Shown: positions 8,602-17,743 of the stretch, one piece after another
Position numbering within the stretch: the first letter of the stretch is position 1
How the letters are laid out: each line of letters starts with the position of its first letter
NCBI GenBank assembly: GCA_964624065.1
Contig: CAZUWF010000001.1
Coordinates: 151,149-215,148 of the forward strand
From: UBA7960 sp964624065
GTDB taxonomy: Bacteria; Bacteroidota; Bacteroidia; Bacteroidales; UBA7960
Reading direction: 5' to 3'
DNA length: 64,000 bases
The notes under the pieces: generated by a model
The model's input: only the letters and a program-made list of their open reading frames with translations
Told to the model about the DNA's origin: nothing
Database searches by the model: none
Program-made: the position numbers and the translations under genes

Positions 8602-11148
8602 ATGATCAACATTTCTTTGATTCTAATTCCCCCTTATTCCTCTCTCAAGATAGTTCTAATATCCCTGATAATTACGTGTTTGTATATTAGCCTGACACAA
8701 TGCCAGCAAACAGGAAACATTGTTGAAATATTCGGTCGGGAGCGGGCCGAGTCAACCGAAGAAGGGATGGTGATTCACAACTTCACTAGAGGTTTTGCAT
8801 TGAGGGATGCAATGGTTCCGGGAATGCTTACGGGGTTTCAAGATATTTTGGCTTGGCAAGTTGCCTCCGACCTTTTCGAAACCCCTAAGGAGGGGTTGGA
8901 GTTGAAATATTGCTACAACTCGAGGCCGGGCCGCCCCGTATTGAAATGGGATGCAATTGAGGTTGATTCCACCGGCTATTTCGCCGGGGGGCTTGGCAGG
9001 GCCTACGTTTACACTGAGTTCGATTCGCCGGCAGGTCAAGTTGCCCTTTTGGAGGCAACAGGGCACACGAGGGTTTTTGTAAACGGCTTGCCACGTGAGG
9101 GCGACCATTACGATTACAACCAAACTTTGATTCCGTTCAAACTTAAGAAAGGACAAAACCAATTTGTTTACACTTACGGCAGGTTCGGAAAGGTATCATC
9201 CAAGATAGTAATTCCTCGTAAGGAAGTTATGTTTTCTAAGAGGGATATGACCCTGCCATCCATTATCCGTGGTGAAGAAAAGGAACTACTTGGAGCCATA
9301 AGGATAATTAATGCCAGCGATGAAACCATAGGAAAACTTAAAGTTCTCTGCCGCTTGGAAACAGGAGAAAGCGCTGTTTTTCATACCGGAAGCATCGTTC
9401 CGTTAACAACCCGAAAGGTGGGATTCAAAATTCCTGCACCAAGGGGCAACTTTGTTGGCGAAAAGATTTGGGCAACGCTTGTTTTGAAAACTAATGAAGG
9501 CGAAGAAATAGACAGGGTTGCCTTTGAAATAAACGTGAGAAGGGGCAACCAGCACCACGAGCGAACCTTCGTAAGCAATATTGACGGCAGCGTGCAGTAC
9601 TATTCCGTTGCACCTTCAACATCCGATGCTCCAAATCAGGCTTTAGTTTTGTCGTTGCACGGGGCTTCGGTGGAGGCCACCAACCAAGCGAGGGCCTACA
9701 GGCAAAAGGACTGGGCGCACATTGTTGCTCCAACAAATCGTCGCCCGTTTGGTTTCAACTGGGAAGAGTGGGGTAGGATGGATGCCCTTGAAGTTTTGGC
9801 CGACGCCGGCAAGATTTACAATACAAAGCCTAGCCGTACCTATCTAACAGGGCACTCGATGGGAGGCCACGGTACCTGGGTTCTTGGTGCCACCTACCCC
9901 GACAAGTGGGCGGCAATTGCCCCGGCTGCCGGCTATCCAGACATTATTACCTATAGAAGAACTGGGGTTGATTCGGCAATGTTGGAAAACAAGCACTTCG
10001 AGATGGTTTACCGGGGAGCACTTCCCGGAAGGGTTCTTGACTTGACAATAAATTACCTGCAATCGGGGGTTTACGTGCTTCATGGCAGTGCCGATGCAGT
10101 GGTTCCGGTGGAGCAAGCGAGGCTGATGCGCGAAAAGCTGGGGAGGCTTCATCCCAATTTTGCATATTACGAGTACCCTGGTGGTTCGCATTGGTACGGC
10201 AATCACAGTATGGATTGGCCGCCGCTGTTCGAATTCTTTAGGCAAAACACCATCGCGCAAAAGGCCGAAGTAAAAAATTTTGAGTTTCGCACTGCATCGC
10301 CAGCCGTTTCGGCCAGCAACTACTGGATAACTGTTAACCAGCAGTTGGTTCCTTACCTGCACTCCGAAGCGAAGGTGAGCTTGCGCCACGATACCATTTT
10401 TGCAAACCTCGAAAACATTCAGACGATTACCTTCCACACTTCACTGCTCAATAATTCAAAACCTATTGTGATTTCCGTTAATGGAAAAGTGGTTGCACCA
10501 AAGAGCATTGGCGATGTAATTGTTTATTATTGTGGAAGCACCTGGAGCGAAATATCAGGCTTGCCGTCAAACCAAAAAAATCCTGAACGCTACGGTGGAT
10601 TCAAGTTTGCCTTCACAAATAACGTGGTGTTTGTGTATGCCACCAATGGCACCCCTGATGAAAACGAATGGTACCTGAACAAAGCTCGCTTTGATTCAGA
10701 AACATTTCTTTATAGAGGCAATGGGTCCATTGAAATAATCCCTGACTACGAGTTCAATCCAGAGGCTCACCCTGACAGGAACGTGGTTATTTATGGCAAT
10801 TCTCAAAACAACCTTGCCTGGAATTTCCTGTTGATTAATTGCCCGGTGGAGGTCACCAATAATGGAATCAAGTTTGGCTCGCAAATTTTTGAAGGTGACA
10901 ATCTGGGAACCTATTTCATCCATCCTCGGCCCGACAGTAAAATGGGCAGCGTAGGGGTAGTGGCAGGTACAGGCGCCACAGGAATGAAATCACTTTGGAA
11001 CAATGACTACTTCTCTGGTATTACTGGCTTTCCCGACCTGATGATATTCACCATCGAATGGCTCAAGGAAGGCCTTAACGGCGTGAAGGTTTCAGGCTTT
11101 TTCGGCAACGAATGGAGTGTTGAAAACGGCCATTTTGTGGTGGAGTAG
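8602..11148 (+). CDS. Secreted alpha/beta-hydrolase, prolyl-oligopeptidase-like
   Basis: An 848-residue protein with an N-terminal hydrophobic segment (about residues 14-33) ending in LTQCQQ, so it is exported. The lipobox is poor because the residue before Cys is Gln. Residues 50-320 look like beta-sandwich material. The catalytic domain has the nucleophile elbow GHSMGG (Ser419), the acid in HGSADAVVP (Asp498) and the base in GGSHWYGN (His530). This order matches S9-type or esterase-like hydrolases. The 300-residue C-terminal region after His530 is beta-rich and unrecognised. The substrate (peptide, ester or polymer) cannot be told. The gene appears monocistronic. Confidence 0.75.
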   Translation: MINISLILIPPYSSLKIVLISLIITCLYISLTQCQQTGNIVEIFGRERAESTEEGMVIHNFTRGFALRDAMVPGMLTGFQDILAWQVASDLFETPKEGLELKYCYNSRPGRPVLKWDAIEVDSTGYFAGGLGRAYVYTEFDSPAGQVALLEATGHTRVFVNGLPREGDHYDYNQTLIPFKLKKGQNQFVYTYGRFGKVSSKIVIPRKEVMFSKRDMTLPSIIRGEEKELLGAIRIINASDETIGKLKVLCRLETGESAVFHTGSIVPLTTRKVGFKIPAPRGNFVGEKIWATLVLKTNEGEEIDRVAFEINVRRGNQHHERTFVSNIDGSVQYYSVAPSTSDAPNQALVLSLHGASVEATNQARAYRQKDWAHIVAPTNRRPFGFNWEEWGRMDALEVLADAGKIYNTKPSRTYLTGHSMGGHGTWVLGATYPDKWAAIAPAAGYPDIITYRRTGVDSAMLENKHFEMVYRGALPGRVLDLTINYLQSGVYVLHGSADAVVPVEQARLMREKLGRLHPNFAYYEYPGGSHWYGNHSMDWPPLFEFFRQNTIAQKAEVKNFEFRTASPAVSASNYWITVNQQLVPYLHSEAKVSLRHDTIFANLENIQTITFHTSLLNNSKPIVISVNGKVVAPKSIGDVIVYYCGSTWSEISGLPSNQKNPERYGGFKFAFTNNVVFVYATNGTPDENEWYLNKARFDSETFLYRGNGSIEIIPDYEFNPEAHPDRNVVIYGNSQNNLAWNFLLINCPVEVTNNGIKFGSQIFEGDNLGTYFIHPRPDSKMGSVGVVAGTGATGMKSLWNNDYFSGITGFPDLMIFTIEWLKEGLNGVKVSGFFGNEWSVENGHFVVE

Positions 11149-11281
11149 GGGGGAATGTCCAATTGGATTAAACCAAGAGAAATATTTCCGTTTGGTTAGG
11201 CATTGGGCTTATAAAAATTAACCTTGAGCCCTTTCTTTTTAAGTTTGTGACTCGAACCCAAAAACCAAACTGAACAATTGT

Positions 11282-11289
11282 TAATTTTG
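11282..11289 (+). promoter_or_regulatory. -7 box upstream of the NqrM-like gene
   Basis: TAATTTTG matches the Bacteroidota -7 box TAnnTTTG exactly and lies 20 bases before the ATG at 11309. No TTTG or TTG at the usual distance upstream was found, so the call rests on one box. Confidence 0.4.
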
Positions 11290-11308
11290 ATTTGTTTAAG
11301 TAAATACA

Positions 11309-11503
11309 ATGCAAGTTTTAGTCCTTACAATTATTTTATTGGCTTTTGCCGTTGCTGGCATAGCAATTAAGATGTTTTTCATCAAGGGGTCAACATTCAC
11401 CAAGACGTGTGGAAGCAAATTTGATCCGGATAGTGGAAAACCTATGGCCTGTACCTGTCAAAGGGATAAAAAATCAGACTGCGACAATGGTCCTGCCTCT
11501 TGA
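11309..11503 (+). CDS. nqrM: NqrM-like Na+-NQR maturation factor (DUF539)
   Basis: A 64-residue protein with one N-terminal membrane helix (about residues 3-25) and four cysteines in the order CGS (34), CTC (48 and 50) and CD (58). NqrM proteins share this form: a short membrane helix, then a Lys/Gly-rich joint, CGG, a CxC pair and a final CD. NqrM is needed to place iron between NqrD and NqrE in sodium-pumping NADH:quinone reductase. The locus supports it, since apbE and nqrABCDEF lie within 9 kb. The next gene follows directly. The call comes from pattern and context, because so short a protein gives little else. Confidence 0.65.
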   Translation: MQVLVLTIILLAFAVAGIAIKMFFIKGSTFTKTCGSKFDPDSGKPMACTCQRDKKSDCDNGPAS

Positions 11504-11538
11504 AAAGGGCAGCATTATTTACCAAAAAACCAAGAAGG

Positions 11539-12264
11539 ATGGAACGTTTGCCAATAATAATTGAACGTTTTGGTGCCCTTAACAAGGAGGAAAAACTCAC
11601 CACTACCGATCCTGGCTTGCTTGAGAACAGGTACCAGGTTTACGAAAGCCGAGCGCCATTTTTCAACTACTACGAAGATTCTCCGGGTTTCAAGTTGGGC
11701 ACCCACGTGTATCTCGAGCTGGATGGATACCACTCTTTCGAAACAATTTTGAGAGCCACCCATAATGTTAGAAAGTCTTTTCAATTGGAGTTTTTTGCAA
11801 CCATTGGTTACATCACCTATCAAGGTTCCAACTATCAGGTAATCAGGTTACTTGGAATGAATTCGTACCAACACATCGACGAGTTGCAAGGGTTGTACGA
11901 AAATCAGGGTGTTAGGTTTAAGAAAAGCCACACGAAGTTGATAGACCAAATGGTAATCATCAGGCTCGAAAAATTTTTTCACCTCACAACTTTCGAGGAT
12001 GGGATATACTTTTTCGATGAGATTCAGCCCCAGATAGGTTACTTTGTGGTGCCGGAATACATTTCTTGGGATAGGTTCAAGAAACTAACCAAGGAGGTCA
12101 AGTTCGAAACAAGCCTGTTGTTTTTTGATGCCGCCTCTGCCTATTTTTACCAGGACAGACAAATTGTGAACCTTGTAAGGATCTTTAAAAGCCAGAACTC
12201 TATCGAAAAACTTGTTCCAATCAGGGAGAGGTACCTTAAAATTCTAGAGTCAGGGCGAATTTAG
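11539..12264 (+). CDS. Uncharacterised protein, probably cytoplasmic
   Basis: A 241-residue protein I do not recognise. It has no signal peptide or membrane helix. It is rich in aromatic residues (for example FFNYYED, YFVVPEYISW) and looks like a mixed alpha/beta fold, with an acidic/aromatic middle. The frame is open back to a TTG at 11500 that overlaps the nqrM-like stop. The ATG at 11539, giving the start MERLPIII, is preferred. It is the second gene after the NqrM-like protein and may be co-transcribed with it. The gene to its right, apbE, is convergent and ends 13 bases away. No function is proposed. Confidence 0.6.
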   Translation: MERLPIIIERFGALNKEEKLTTTDPGLLENRYQVYESRAPFFNYYEDSPGFKLGTHVYLELDGYHSFETILRATHNVRKSFQLEFFATIGYITYQGSNYQVIRLLGMNSYQHIDELQGLYENQGVRFKKSHTKLIDQMVIIRLEKFFHLTTFEDGIYFFDEIQPQIGYFVVPEYISWDRFKKLTKEVKFETSLLFFDAASAYFYQDRQIVNLVRIFKSQNSIEKLVPIRERYLKILESGRI

Positions 12265-12277
12265 GGCAGGTTTGTAC

Positions 12278-13285
12278 TTACTTCCTTTGTGGATTAATTC
12301 CGCTTGTCCAATAAGTTTTGAAGCCATCTGAGCCATCAGAATAGATAAAAAACGCTTCGATTTCGGACTTGTTTTTCACGAATTCTATTGATCGCTCGAG
12401 TCCCATAACCATAAATGCCGTTGCATACCCGTCAGCCGTAATGCAATCCTTTGCCACCACCGAAACGCCCAGGAGCGAATGGCTCACAGGATATCCTGTA
12501 GTAGGGTCAATGGTGTGTGAGAATCTTTTGCCGTTCAACTCGAAGTACCTGCGATAACTGCCAGAGGTGGCAACCGCCTTATTCTCCAACTCGATGAAAA
12601 AATCATATTCTTGAGGTGAGTCCCAACTTTCGGCGGGATTTTCCAATGCAACCCTCCATTTGGTTCCGTCGGGTTTGATGCCACGCGTGGTCAAGTCTCC
12701 TCCAATTTCAACCAAAAACTCGGTAATTCCTTTCGAAAGTAGCAGCTCGCCCACCAAGTCGGCGGCATACCCCTTTGCTATGGCATTGAAATCGAATTGT
12801 ATTTCGGGTAAATCCTTTTCCAAAATACCCTTTGAAACTAACCTGGTTTTGTTAAGACCAACAAAACGGAGCAGGCTGTCCACTAAAGGTTTGGTCATTT
12901 TCTCTGAATTTGCAAATCCAAAACCCCATGCGTTAACCAAAGGAGAAACTGTCGGGTCAAAGGCACCATAGGTATCCTTATGTATTTCTGCCGATCGAAG
13001 GTAAACACGCTCGAAGATGTCGTCAATCGTTTTGGTTTCGTTCCTGTTTACCAACGAAATGATTGAATTGGGGCGGTAGTAGGATACCGATTGGTTAATT
13101 TTTTCAAACAACTCTTCAATTTCGACCTGGTATGTTTCACCAGAATCAGTGTAGAAACTAATCAGGTATGTAGTGCCGAAAACCTCGCCCCTAATGTTTA
13201 TTCTTTCTAAGTTTTGTTTTGACTCAGTGCACCCAAATAGGAATATTGCGGCTAGAAACAAACCAAAATTTAAATTTATCCTCAT
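12278..13285 (-). CDS. apbE: FAD:protein FMN transferase, lipoprotein
   Basis: A 335-residue ApbE that attaches FMN covalently, through phosphoester linkage, to Thr in Dxx(S/T)GAT motifs of periplasmic proteins, using FAD and Mg2+. The N-terminus is a lipoprotein signal with FLFGC (Cys19), so it acts at the outer face of the inner membrane. Family motifs seen are IGGDLTTRG, FNAIAKGYAADLV and HTIDPTTGYPV. Targets in this window are NqrB (DGFSGAT), NqrC (DAISGGT) and possibly the protein at 30311-31093 (DAFTGAT). It lies near, but not in, the nqr operon. Confidence 0.95.
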   Translation of the reverse strand: MRINLNFGLFLAAIFLFGCTESKQNLERINIRGEVFGTTYLISFYTDSGETYQVEIEELFEKINQSVSYYRPNSIISLVNRNETKTIDDIFERVYLRSAEIHKDTYGAFDPTVSPLVNAWGFGFANSEKMTKPLVDSLLRFVGLNKTRLVSKGILEKDLPEIQFDFNAIAKGYAADLVGELLLSKGITEFLVEIGGDLTTRGIKPDGTKWRVALENPAESWDSPQEYDFFIELENKAVATSGSYRRYFELNGKRFSHTIDPTTGYPVSHSLLGVSVVAKDCITADGYATAFMVMGLERSIEFVKNKSEIEAFFIYSDGSDGFKTYWTSGINPQRK

Positions 13286-13371
13286 AGAATTTTTGTTTTT
13301 TTAGGACGACAATCAAGATGAAATTAATGATAGTCTGAAGACATTTTTTCATCGCAAATTCGCAAACATTT

Positions 13372-13401
13372 ATTGATAATTAATAAACATTCGTTATCAA
13401 T
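13372..13401. repeat. 8-bp inverted repeat upstream of apbE
   Basis: ATTGATAA (13372-13379) and TTATCAAT (13394-13401) are exact reverse complements separated by 14 bases, about 90 bases upstream of the apbE start (leftward gene) and after the CDF stop. It could be an operator or a weak AT-rich terminator. No adjacent promoter boxes were found. Confidence 0.4.
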
Positions 13402-13495
13402 ACTAATCGGCAAACTAGCTTTTGGCGGCTGGTAGCAATTAGCTGTTGGCTTATGATTACCATTGCCAAATAATTTTTTTTTAGTTTTTCACTTC

Positions 13496-14410
13496 TCACC
13501 CTTCATTTTTATTCTGGCATTTCTCCAAAGGCTCCACGTGAATTGAAATGTGGGTGGTGCTACCAAAACGGCCCAAAAGCTTACTTTCAGCCTCCAAGGT
13601 TAGATCGTGGGCCTGCATTACATTCATTTCTGGGTCAACGAAAACGTGCATTTCGATTGCAATGTCATTGCCTAAATGGCGAGTTTTGAGACTGTGGGGC
13701 TCGTGTATCCCTTCTACGGAGTTTACCAGGGAAAGTATTTCGGATTCGATTTCTCTTGAGAGTGATGTTTCTATCAATTCCGAAATCGTTTCTCGAAGGA
13801 TTTGAACGGCAACCTTTAATATGAAAAAACTAACCACAATGGCTGCTATGGGGTCGAGAATAACCCACCTGCTGCCCAAAAGGATAGCTCCTCCAATACC
13901 AATTATTGTTCCTAATGAGGAAAACGCATCGCTACGATGGTGCCACGCGTTTGCCACAACAACCTTGCTTTTTATTCTATTTCCGACATTTATGGTGTAC
14001 CTAAAAAGAATCTCCTTGACGACCACGGACAATACTGCTGCAATTAAGGCCACCAGGCCTGGTTTTTGAAGTGGCAAAGAGGAAAAGTGCCCCTGTATTG
14101 CCATTGCCGATGAGTAAATTAGCCCGGCTCCCACCAAAATCAGAACCCCACCTATGAGGGCGGTGGCAAGTGTTTCGATCTTTCCGTGCCCGTACCGGTG
14201 TTTGTGGTCGTGGGGTTTCGACGACGCCCGAAGGCTGGTTATCACTACCAAATCGGTTGCAAAATCGCTTACTGAATGAACAGCATCGGCAATCATAGCC
14301 GAAGAGTTGCCAAGCACTCCGGCGACAAATTTGAAGATCGTAAGGATAATGTTGGCAACAAGGCCAACAAACGTTACCTTCCTTGCCTCTTTATGTCGTT
14401 GGATTGACAC
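13496..14410 (-). CDS. Cation diffusion facilitator family transporter
   Basis: A 304-residue inner-membrane exporter of divalent metals (Zn, Fe or Mn). The metal site motifs HxxxD occur twice, as HSVSD (His45-Asp49) in TM2 and HHRSD in TM5. Such an HxxxD/HxxxD site is common in zinc transporters, while DxxxD would suggest Mn or Fe. A His-rich cytoplasmic stretch PHDHKHRYGHGK lies between TM2 and TM3. The C-terminal cytoplasmic domain (about residues 210-300) has the ferredoxin-like CDF fold pattern ending THISIHVEP. The gene sits between apbE and nqrF on the same strand, with 27 bases to nqrF, and could be transcribed from the nqr operon. Confidence 0.9.
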   Translation of the reverse strand: MSIQRHKEARKVTFVGLVANIILTIFKFVAGVLGNSSAMIADAVHSVSDFATDLVVITSLRASSKPHDHKHRYGHGKIETLATALIGGVLILVGAGLIYSSAMAIQGHFSSLPLQKPGLVALIAAVLSVVVKEILFRYTINVGNRIKSKVVVANAWHHRSDAFSSLGTIIGIGGAILLGSRWVILDPIAAIVVSFFILKVAVQILRETISELIETSLSREIESEILSLVNSVEGIHEPHSLKTRHLGNDIAIEMHVFVDPEMNVMQAHDLTLEAESKLLGRFGSTTHISIHVEPLEKCQNKNEG

Positions 14411-14437
14411 CTAAAAATACAAGTTATTGGATTGGTT

Positions 14438-15697
14438 CTAACCGCCGAAATCGTCCAAGTCAATGTTACCTTCAGGTACGCCGAGGCTATCTAACATTTT
14501 TAGGACCGAAGAGTTCATAATTGGTGGTCCGCAAAGGTAGTACTCTATTTCCTCTGGTTCGGCATGCTTGCCAAGGTAATTGTCCAAAACAACTTGGTGA
14601 ATAAAGCCTGTGTAACCGGTCCAGTTATCCTCTTGAAGGGGTTCTGATAGTGCTATGTTAAATTTGAAATTCGGAAACTTGCTTTCAATCTCTCTAAACT
14701 CTTCCTCGTAAAAAATCTCCCGTTTTGACCTAGCCCCGTACCAGTAAGAGACTTTGCGACCGGTTTTCAGCGTATGAAAAAGGTGGAAAATATGCGACCT
14801 GAGCGGTGCCATACCTGCTCCACCTCCAATGTAAACCATTTCCTTATTGGTATTTTTAATGTGGAATTCGCCGTATGGGCCAGAAATGGTTACCTTGTCG
14901 CCAGGCTTGCGCGAAAAAACGTAAGAAGAGCAAACTCCAGGGTTAACTTTCATGAATGAATTTGTTTTGGGATCCCAGGGTGGGGTAGCAATCCTTATGT
15001 TGAGCATAATTATGTTTCCCTCGGCTGGGTGATTGGCCATCGAATAGGCCCTGAAAATCGATTCGGGATTGCGCATTTTCAGGTCAAACAGCCTGAATTT
15101 TTCCCAATCTTCGCGATATGCGTCTTCCACTAGAATGTCTTTGAAGTCAACGTCAATGGCTGGAACGTCTATCTGTATGTAACCACCCGATTTGAAATCC
15201 ATTGATTCGCCCTCGGGTAGCCTAACCACGAACTCCTTTATAAAAGTGGCAACGTTGTGATTCGACACCACCTCGCATTCCCACTTCTTGATTCCGAAGA
15301 TCTCTTTCGGAATCCTGATGTCAATGTCGCTCTTGACCTTTACCTGGCAGCTAAGCCTCCACTTATCTTGGATTTCCTTGCGCGAAAAATAGCCTACTTC
15401 TGTTGGGAGAATATCGCCGGCTCCGTCCACAACCTGACACTTGCACATGGCACAAGTACCGCCTCCGCCACAGGCGCTTGGCAAGTAAATTCCCTGTTGC
15501 GATAAGGTGCTAAGCAAGGTCATTCCGGCAGGTACGGTTATTTCTCGATCCTGGTTTATGGTTACCTTAACAGGGCCGCTCGGCACGAGCTTTGCCCTTG
15601 CATAAAGCAGCATTGCCACCAAAAAAAGCGTAATCAGCAAGAAAGAACCAACGCTGGCAATAATAATCCAAAGGGTTCCTGAATCAATAAGAATCAT
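14438..15697 (-). CDS. nqrF: Na+-translocating NADH:quinone reductase subunit F
   Basis: The 419-residue NADH-input subunit. One N-terminal membrane helix (about residues 8-33) anchors a 2Fe-2S ferredoxin domain with ligands Cys76, Cys82, Cys85 and Cys117. A flavodoxin-reductase-like part follows, with the FAD motif RAYSMAN and the NADH-binding region YIGGGAGMAPLRSH. Electrons pass from NADH to FAD to 2Fe-2S and on to the other subunits. It is the last gene of the operon, 25 bases after nqrE, and ends with the usual C-terminal DDFGG. Length is normal. Confidence 0.97.
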   Translation of the reverse strand: MILIDSGTLWIIIASVGSFLLITLFLVAMLLYARAKLVPSGPVKVTINQDREITVPAGMTLLSTLSQQGIYLPSACGGGGTCAMCKCQVVDGAGDILPTEVGYFSRKEIQDKWRLSCQVKVKSDIDIRIPKEIFGIKKWECEVVSNHNVATFIKEFVVRLPEGESMDFKSGGYIQIDVPAIDVDFKDILVEDAYREDWEKFRLFDLKMRNPESIFRAYSMANHPAEGNIIMLNIRIATPPWDPKTNSFMKVNPGVCSSYVFSRKPGDKVTISGPYGEFHIKNTNKEMVYIGGGAGMAPLRSHIFHLFHTLKTGRKVSYWYGARSKREIFYEEEFREIESKFPNFKFNIALSEPLQEDNWTGYTGFIHQVVLDNYLGKHAEPEEIEYYLCGPPIMNSSVLKMLDSLGVPEGNIDLDDFGG

Positions 15698-15722
15698 ATT
15701 AAATATTATTACGATGATTAAC

Positions 15723-16340
15723 CTACAACTTAATTCCCATAAAACTCATGAAGGCAATACCCATGAGGCCGGTGATTATGAAGGTAATCCCGAGGCCGCG
15801 CAAGGGTGCCGGAACATTTGAGTACTGGATTTTTTCGCGAATGGCCGCAATAGCCACGATAGCCAGGAGCCAGCCAACACCGCTACCGAGTCCAAAGACA
15901 GTTGCTTCGGCTACATTGCCATAGTTACGTTCAACCATAAATAACGCCCCCCCGAGTATTGCGCAGTTTACCGCAATCAACGGAAGGAATATACCCAAGG
16001 TAGAATAAAGCGCAGGGCTGAATTTTTCTATCACCATCTCCACCAACTGTACCATTGCTGCTATGATTGCAATAAACATAATGAAGGTTAGGAAACTTAG
16101 GTCAACTGTGGCAAATTGAGGCCCCAACCAGACTAATGCACCCTTGGCCAACACGTAATTTGTGAGCAGATAGTTTATCGGAACAGTTATTCCAAGCACG
16201 AAGGTGACCGCCACGCCAAGTCCCACGCTGGTTTTCACGGTACGTGATACCGCCAGGTAGGAGCACATGCCCAAGAAATAGGCAAAAACCATATTGTCAA
16301 TAAAGATTGACTTTACAAATATGTTAAGGTATTCTTCCAT
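15723..16340 (-). CDS. nqrE: Na+-translocating NADH:quinone reductase subunit E
   Basis: A 205-residue integral membrane subunit with six helices. With NqrD it holds an iron centre inside the membrane through cysteines from both proteins. The expected residues are present: Cys26 in GMCSYLAVS and Cys126 in AVNCAILGG. The family also includes RnfA, but the order nqrA-F identifies it as NqrE. It starts 30 bases after the nqrD stop and is followed 25 bases later by nqrF. Confidence 0.96.
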   Translation of the reverse strand: MEEYLNIFVKSIFIDNMVFAYFLGMCSYLAVSRTVKTSVGLGVAVTFVLGITVPINYLLTNYVLAKGALVWLGPQFATVDLSFLTFIMFIAIIAAMVQLVEMVIEKFSPALYSTLGIFLPLIAVNCAILGGALFMVERNYGNVAEATVFGLGSGVGWLLAIVAIAAIREKIQYSNVPAPLRGLGITFIITGLMGIAFMSFMGIKL

Positions 16341-16370
16341 TTTACCGATTGTTTTTGCTGATAGACTTAT

Positions 16371-17033
16371 TTAGCTTACATCAACCAATTTGGGATTTCT
16401 GGCCCTATGAACCCAAATAATTATCCCTACGGTTATTAGTGCCATTGGCGGCAATATCATGAAGCCATTGTTTACGTAACCCAAGTCATAGAGAAATTGC
16501 GGAACAACTTGAACCCCAAAAAGCGTACCCGACCCAAGAAGCTCCCTAAAGAATGCTACCGTAACAATTACGGCAGCGTATCCGGCTGCATTGCCAATCC
16601 CGTCGAGAAGGGAAGGCCACGCCTTGTTGCCCATTGCGTATGCCTCAAGGCGGCCCATAACTATGCAGTTGGTGATTATTAGTCCAACAAAGACCGAAAG
16701 TTGGCGGCTAACATCATAAGCGTAGGCTCTCAAAACCTGATCAACCAGGATAACCATTGTGGCAATAACGGTAAGTTGAACAATGATTCTTATGCGAGGT
16801 GGAATGGTTTTTCTCAAAATGGAAATTATTACGTTAGAAGCACCCGTTACAAAGAAAACCGCCAAAGCCAGAACCACGGATGGTTTTAATTGCACCGTAA
16901 CAGCCAACACTGAGCAAATTCCAAGAACCTGCACCGTGATAGGGTTGTCTTGACTAAGAGGGTTGCTCAATAATTTACGGTTCTTGGGTGAGAACAATGC
17001 CTCTTTTTTGATAGTATTTTTTTCTTGGCTCAT
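16371..17033 (-). CDS. nqrD: Na+-translocating NADH:quinone reductase subunit D
   Basis: A 220-residue integral membrane subunit, partner of NqrE. Cysteines expected to bind the iron centre are Cys40 in LGICSVLAVT and Cys123 in ITNCIVMGR, which are arranged as an inverted copy of those in NqrE. Its ATG overlaps the nqrC stop by one base (TAATG), which implies coupled translation. The N-terminal 25 residues before the first helix are Lys-rich and cytoplasmic. Confidence 0.96.
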   Translation of the reverse strand: MSQEKNTIKKEALFSPKNRKLLSNPLSQDNPITVQVLGICSVLAVTVQLKPSVVLALAVFFVTGASNVIISILRKTIPPRIRIIVQLTVIATMVILVDQVLRAYAYDVSRQLSVFVGLIITNCIVMGRLEAYAMGNKAWPSLLDGIGNAAGYAAVIVTVAFFRELLGSGTLFGVQVVPQFLYDLGYVNNGFMILPPMALITVGIIIWVHRARNPKLVDVS

Positions 17034-17731
17034 TACTTCATCAGTTTTTTAAAGTACGATTCATACACTTGCAACCCTTGTTTCAGCATTTTGGCGAGGC
17101 CATCGCTGGTTATTGTACCACCTGAAATGGCATCAATCCCGTGAAGATCAGAGGGCGACGCACCCCCCTTGATTACCTTTACGGAGGTAAAATCACCGTT
17201 TTGATCAAAAATCTTTTTTCCTACAAACTGCCTTTCAAATGGCCTTGTGGATATTTCGGCCCCCAGGCCGGGAGTCTCGCTGGCGTGGTCAAAGTTGGCA
17301 CCGCCAATGGTGGTGAAGTCTTTTTCAAAGCTAACGTAACCCCACATTGCACCCCAGAGCCCTTGCCCGCGCAAGGGTACTATAACATAATCCTCCCCAT
17401 GAACACGGGCTTCGAATACCGGTAGCAGCCTTTGCTCCTCTGGCTTCCTGTTTTCATCCTTGAGGTCAACGAGGAAAGCATTACCTTCTAGCTCTTCCCC
17501 CTTGGAGTTAACCACTTTTTGGCCAATAATGAATTCTTCGAAAAGCTTCTCCACTTCGGCTTTTTTTGCTTCAACCCCTACCGAGGAAAGGATGTTTTGC
17601 ATTTTTTCGATTCGAATGTTTTTTTCTTGTAAAGGCCGTAAAAATCCCGATGCAAGCGATAGGAGCAAGGCCACGGCAACAACCATTACAGAGGCGTAAA
17701 CAAAAACATACCTGTTGCTAAACATATTCAA
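17033..17731 (-). CDS. nqrC: Na+-translocating NADH:quinone reductase subunit C
   Basis: A 232-residue subunit with one N-terminal helix (about residues 8-30) and a periplasmic FMN-binding domain. FMN is joined to Thr206 in DAISGGT by ApbE. The fourth residue before Thr is the expected Asp pattern, but the usual Ala of SGAT is Gly here, a variant I believe is common in Bacteroidota NqrC. Family positions YVSFEKD, GLGAEI and GHSD-like SDLHGIDAISGG are present. It begins 12 bases after nqrB. Confidence 0.95.
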   Translation of the reverse strand: MNMFSNRYVFVYASVMVVAVALLLSLASGFLRPLQEKNIRIEKMQNILSSVGVEAKKAEVEKLFEEFIIGQKVVNSKGEELEGNAFLVDLKDENRKPEEQRLLPVFEARVHGEDYVIVPLRGQGLWGAMWGYVSFEKDFTTIGGANFDHASETPGLGAEISTRPFERQFVGKKIFDQNGDFTSVKVIKGGASPSDLHGIDAISGGTITSDGLAKMLKQGLQVYESYFKKLMK

Positions 17732-17743
17732 AAATATTTCAGG

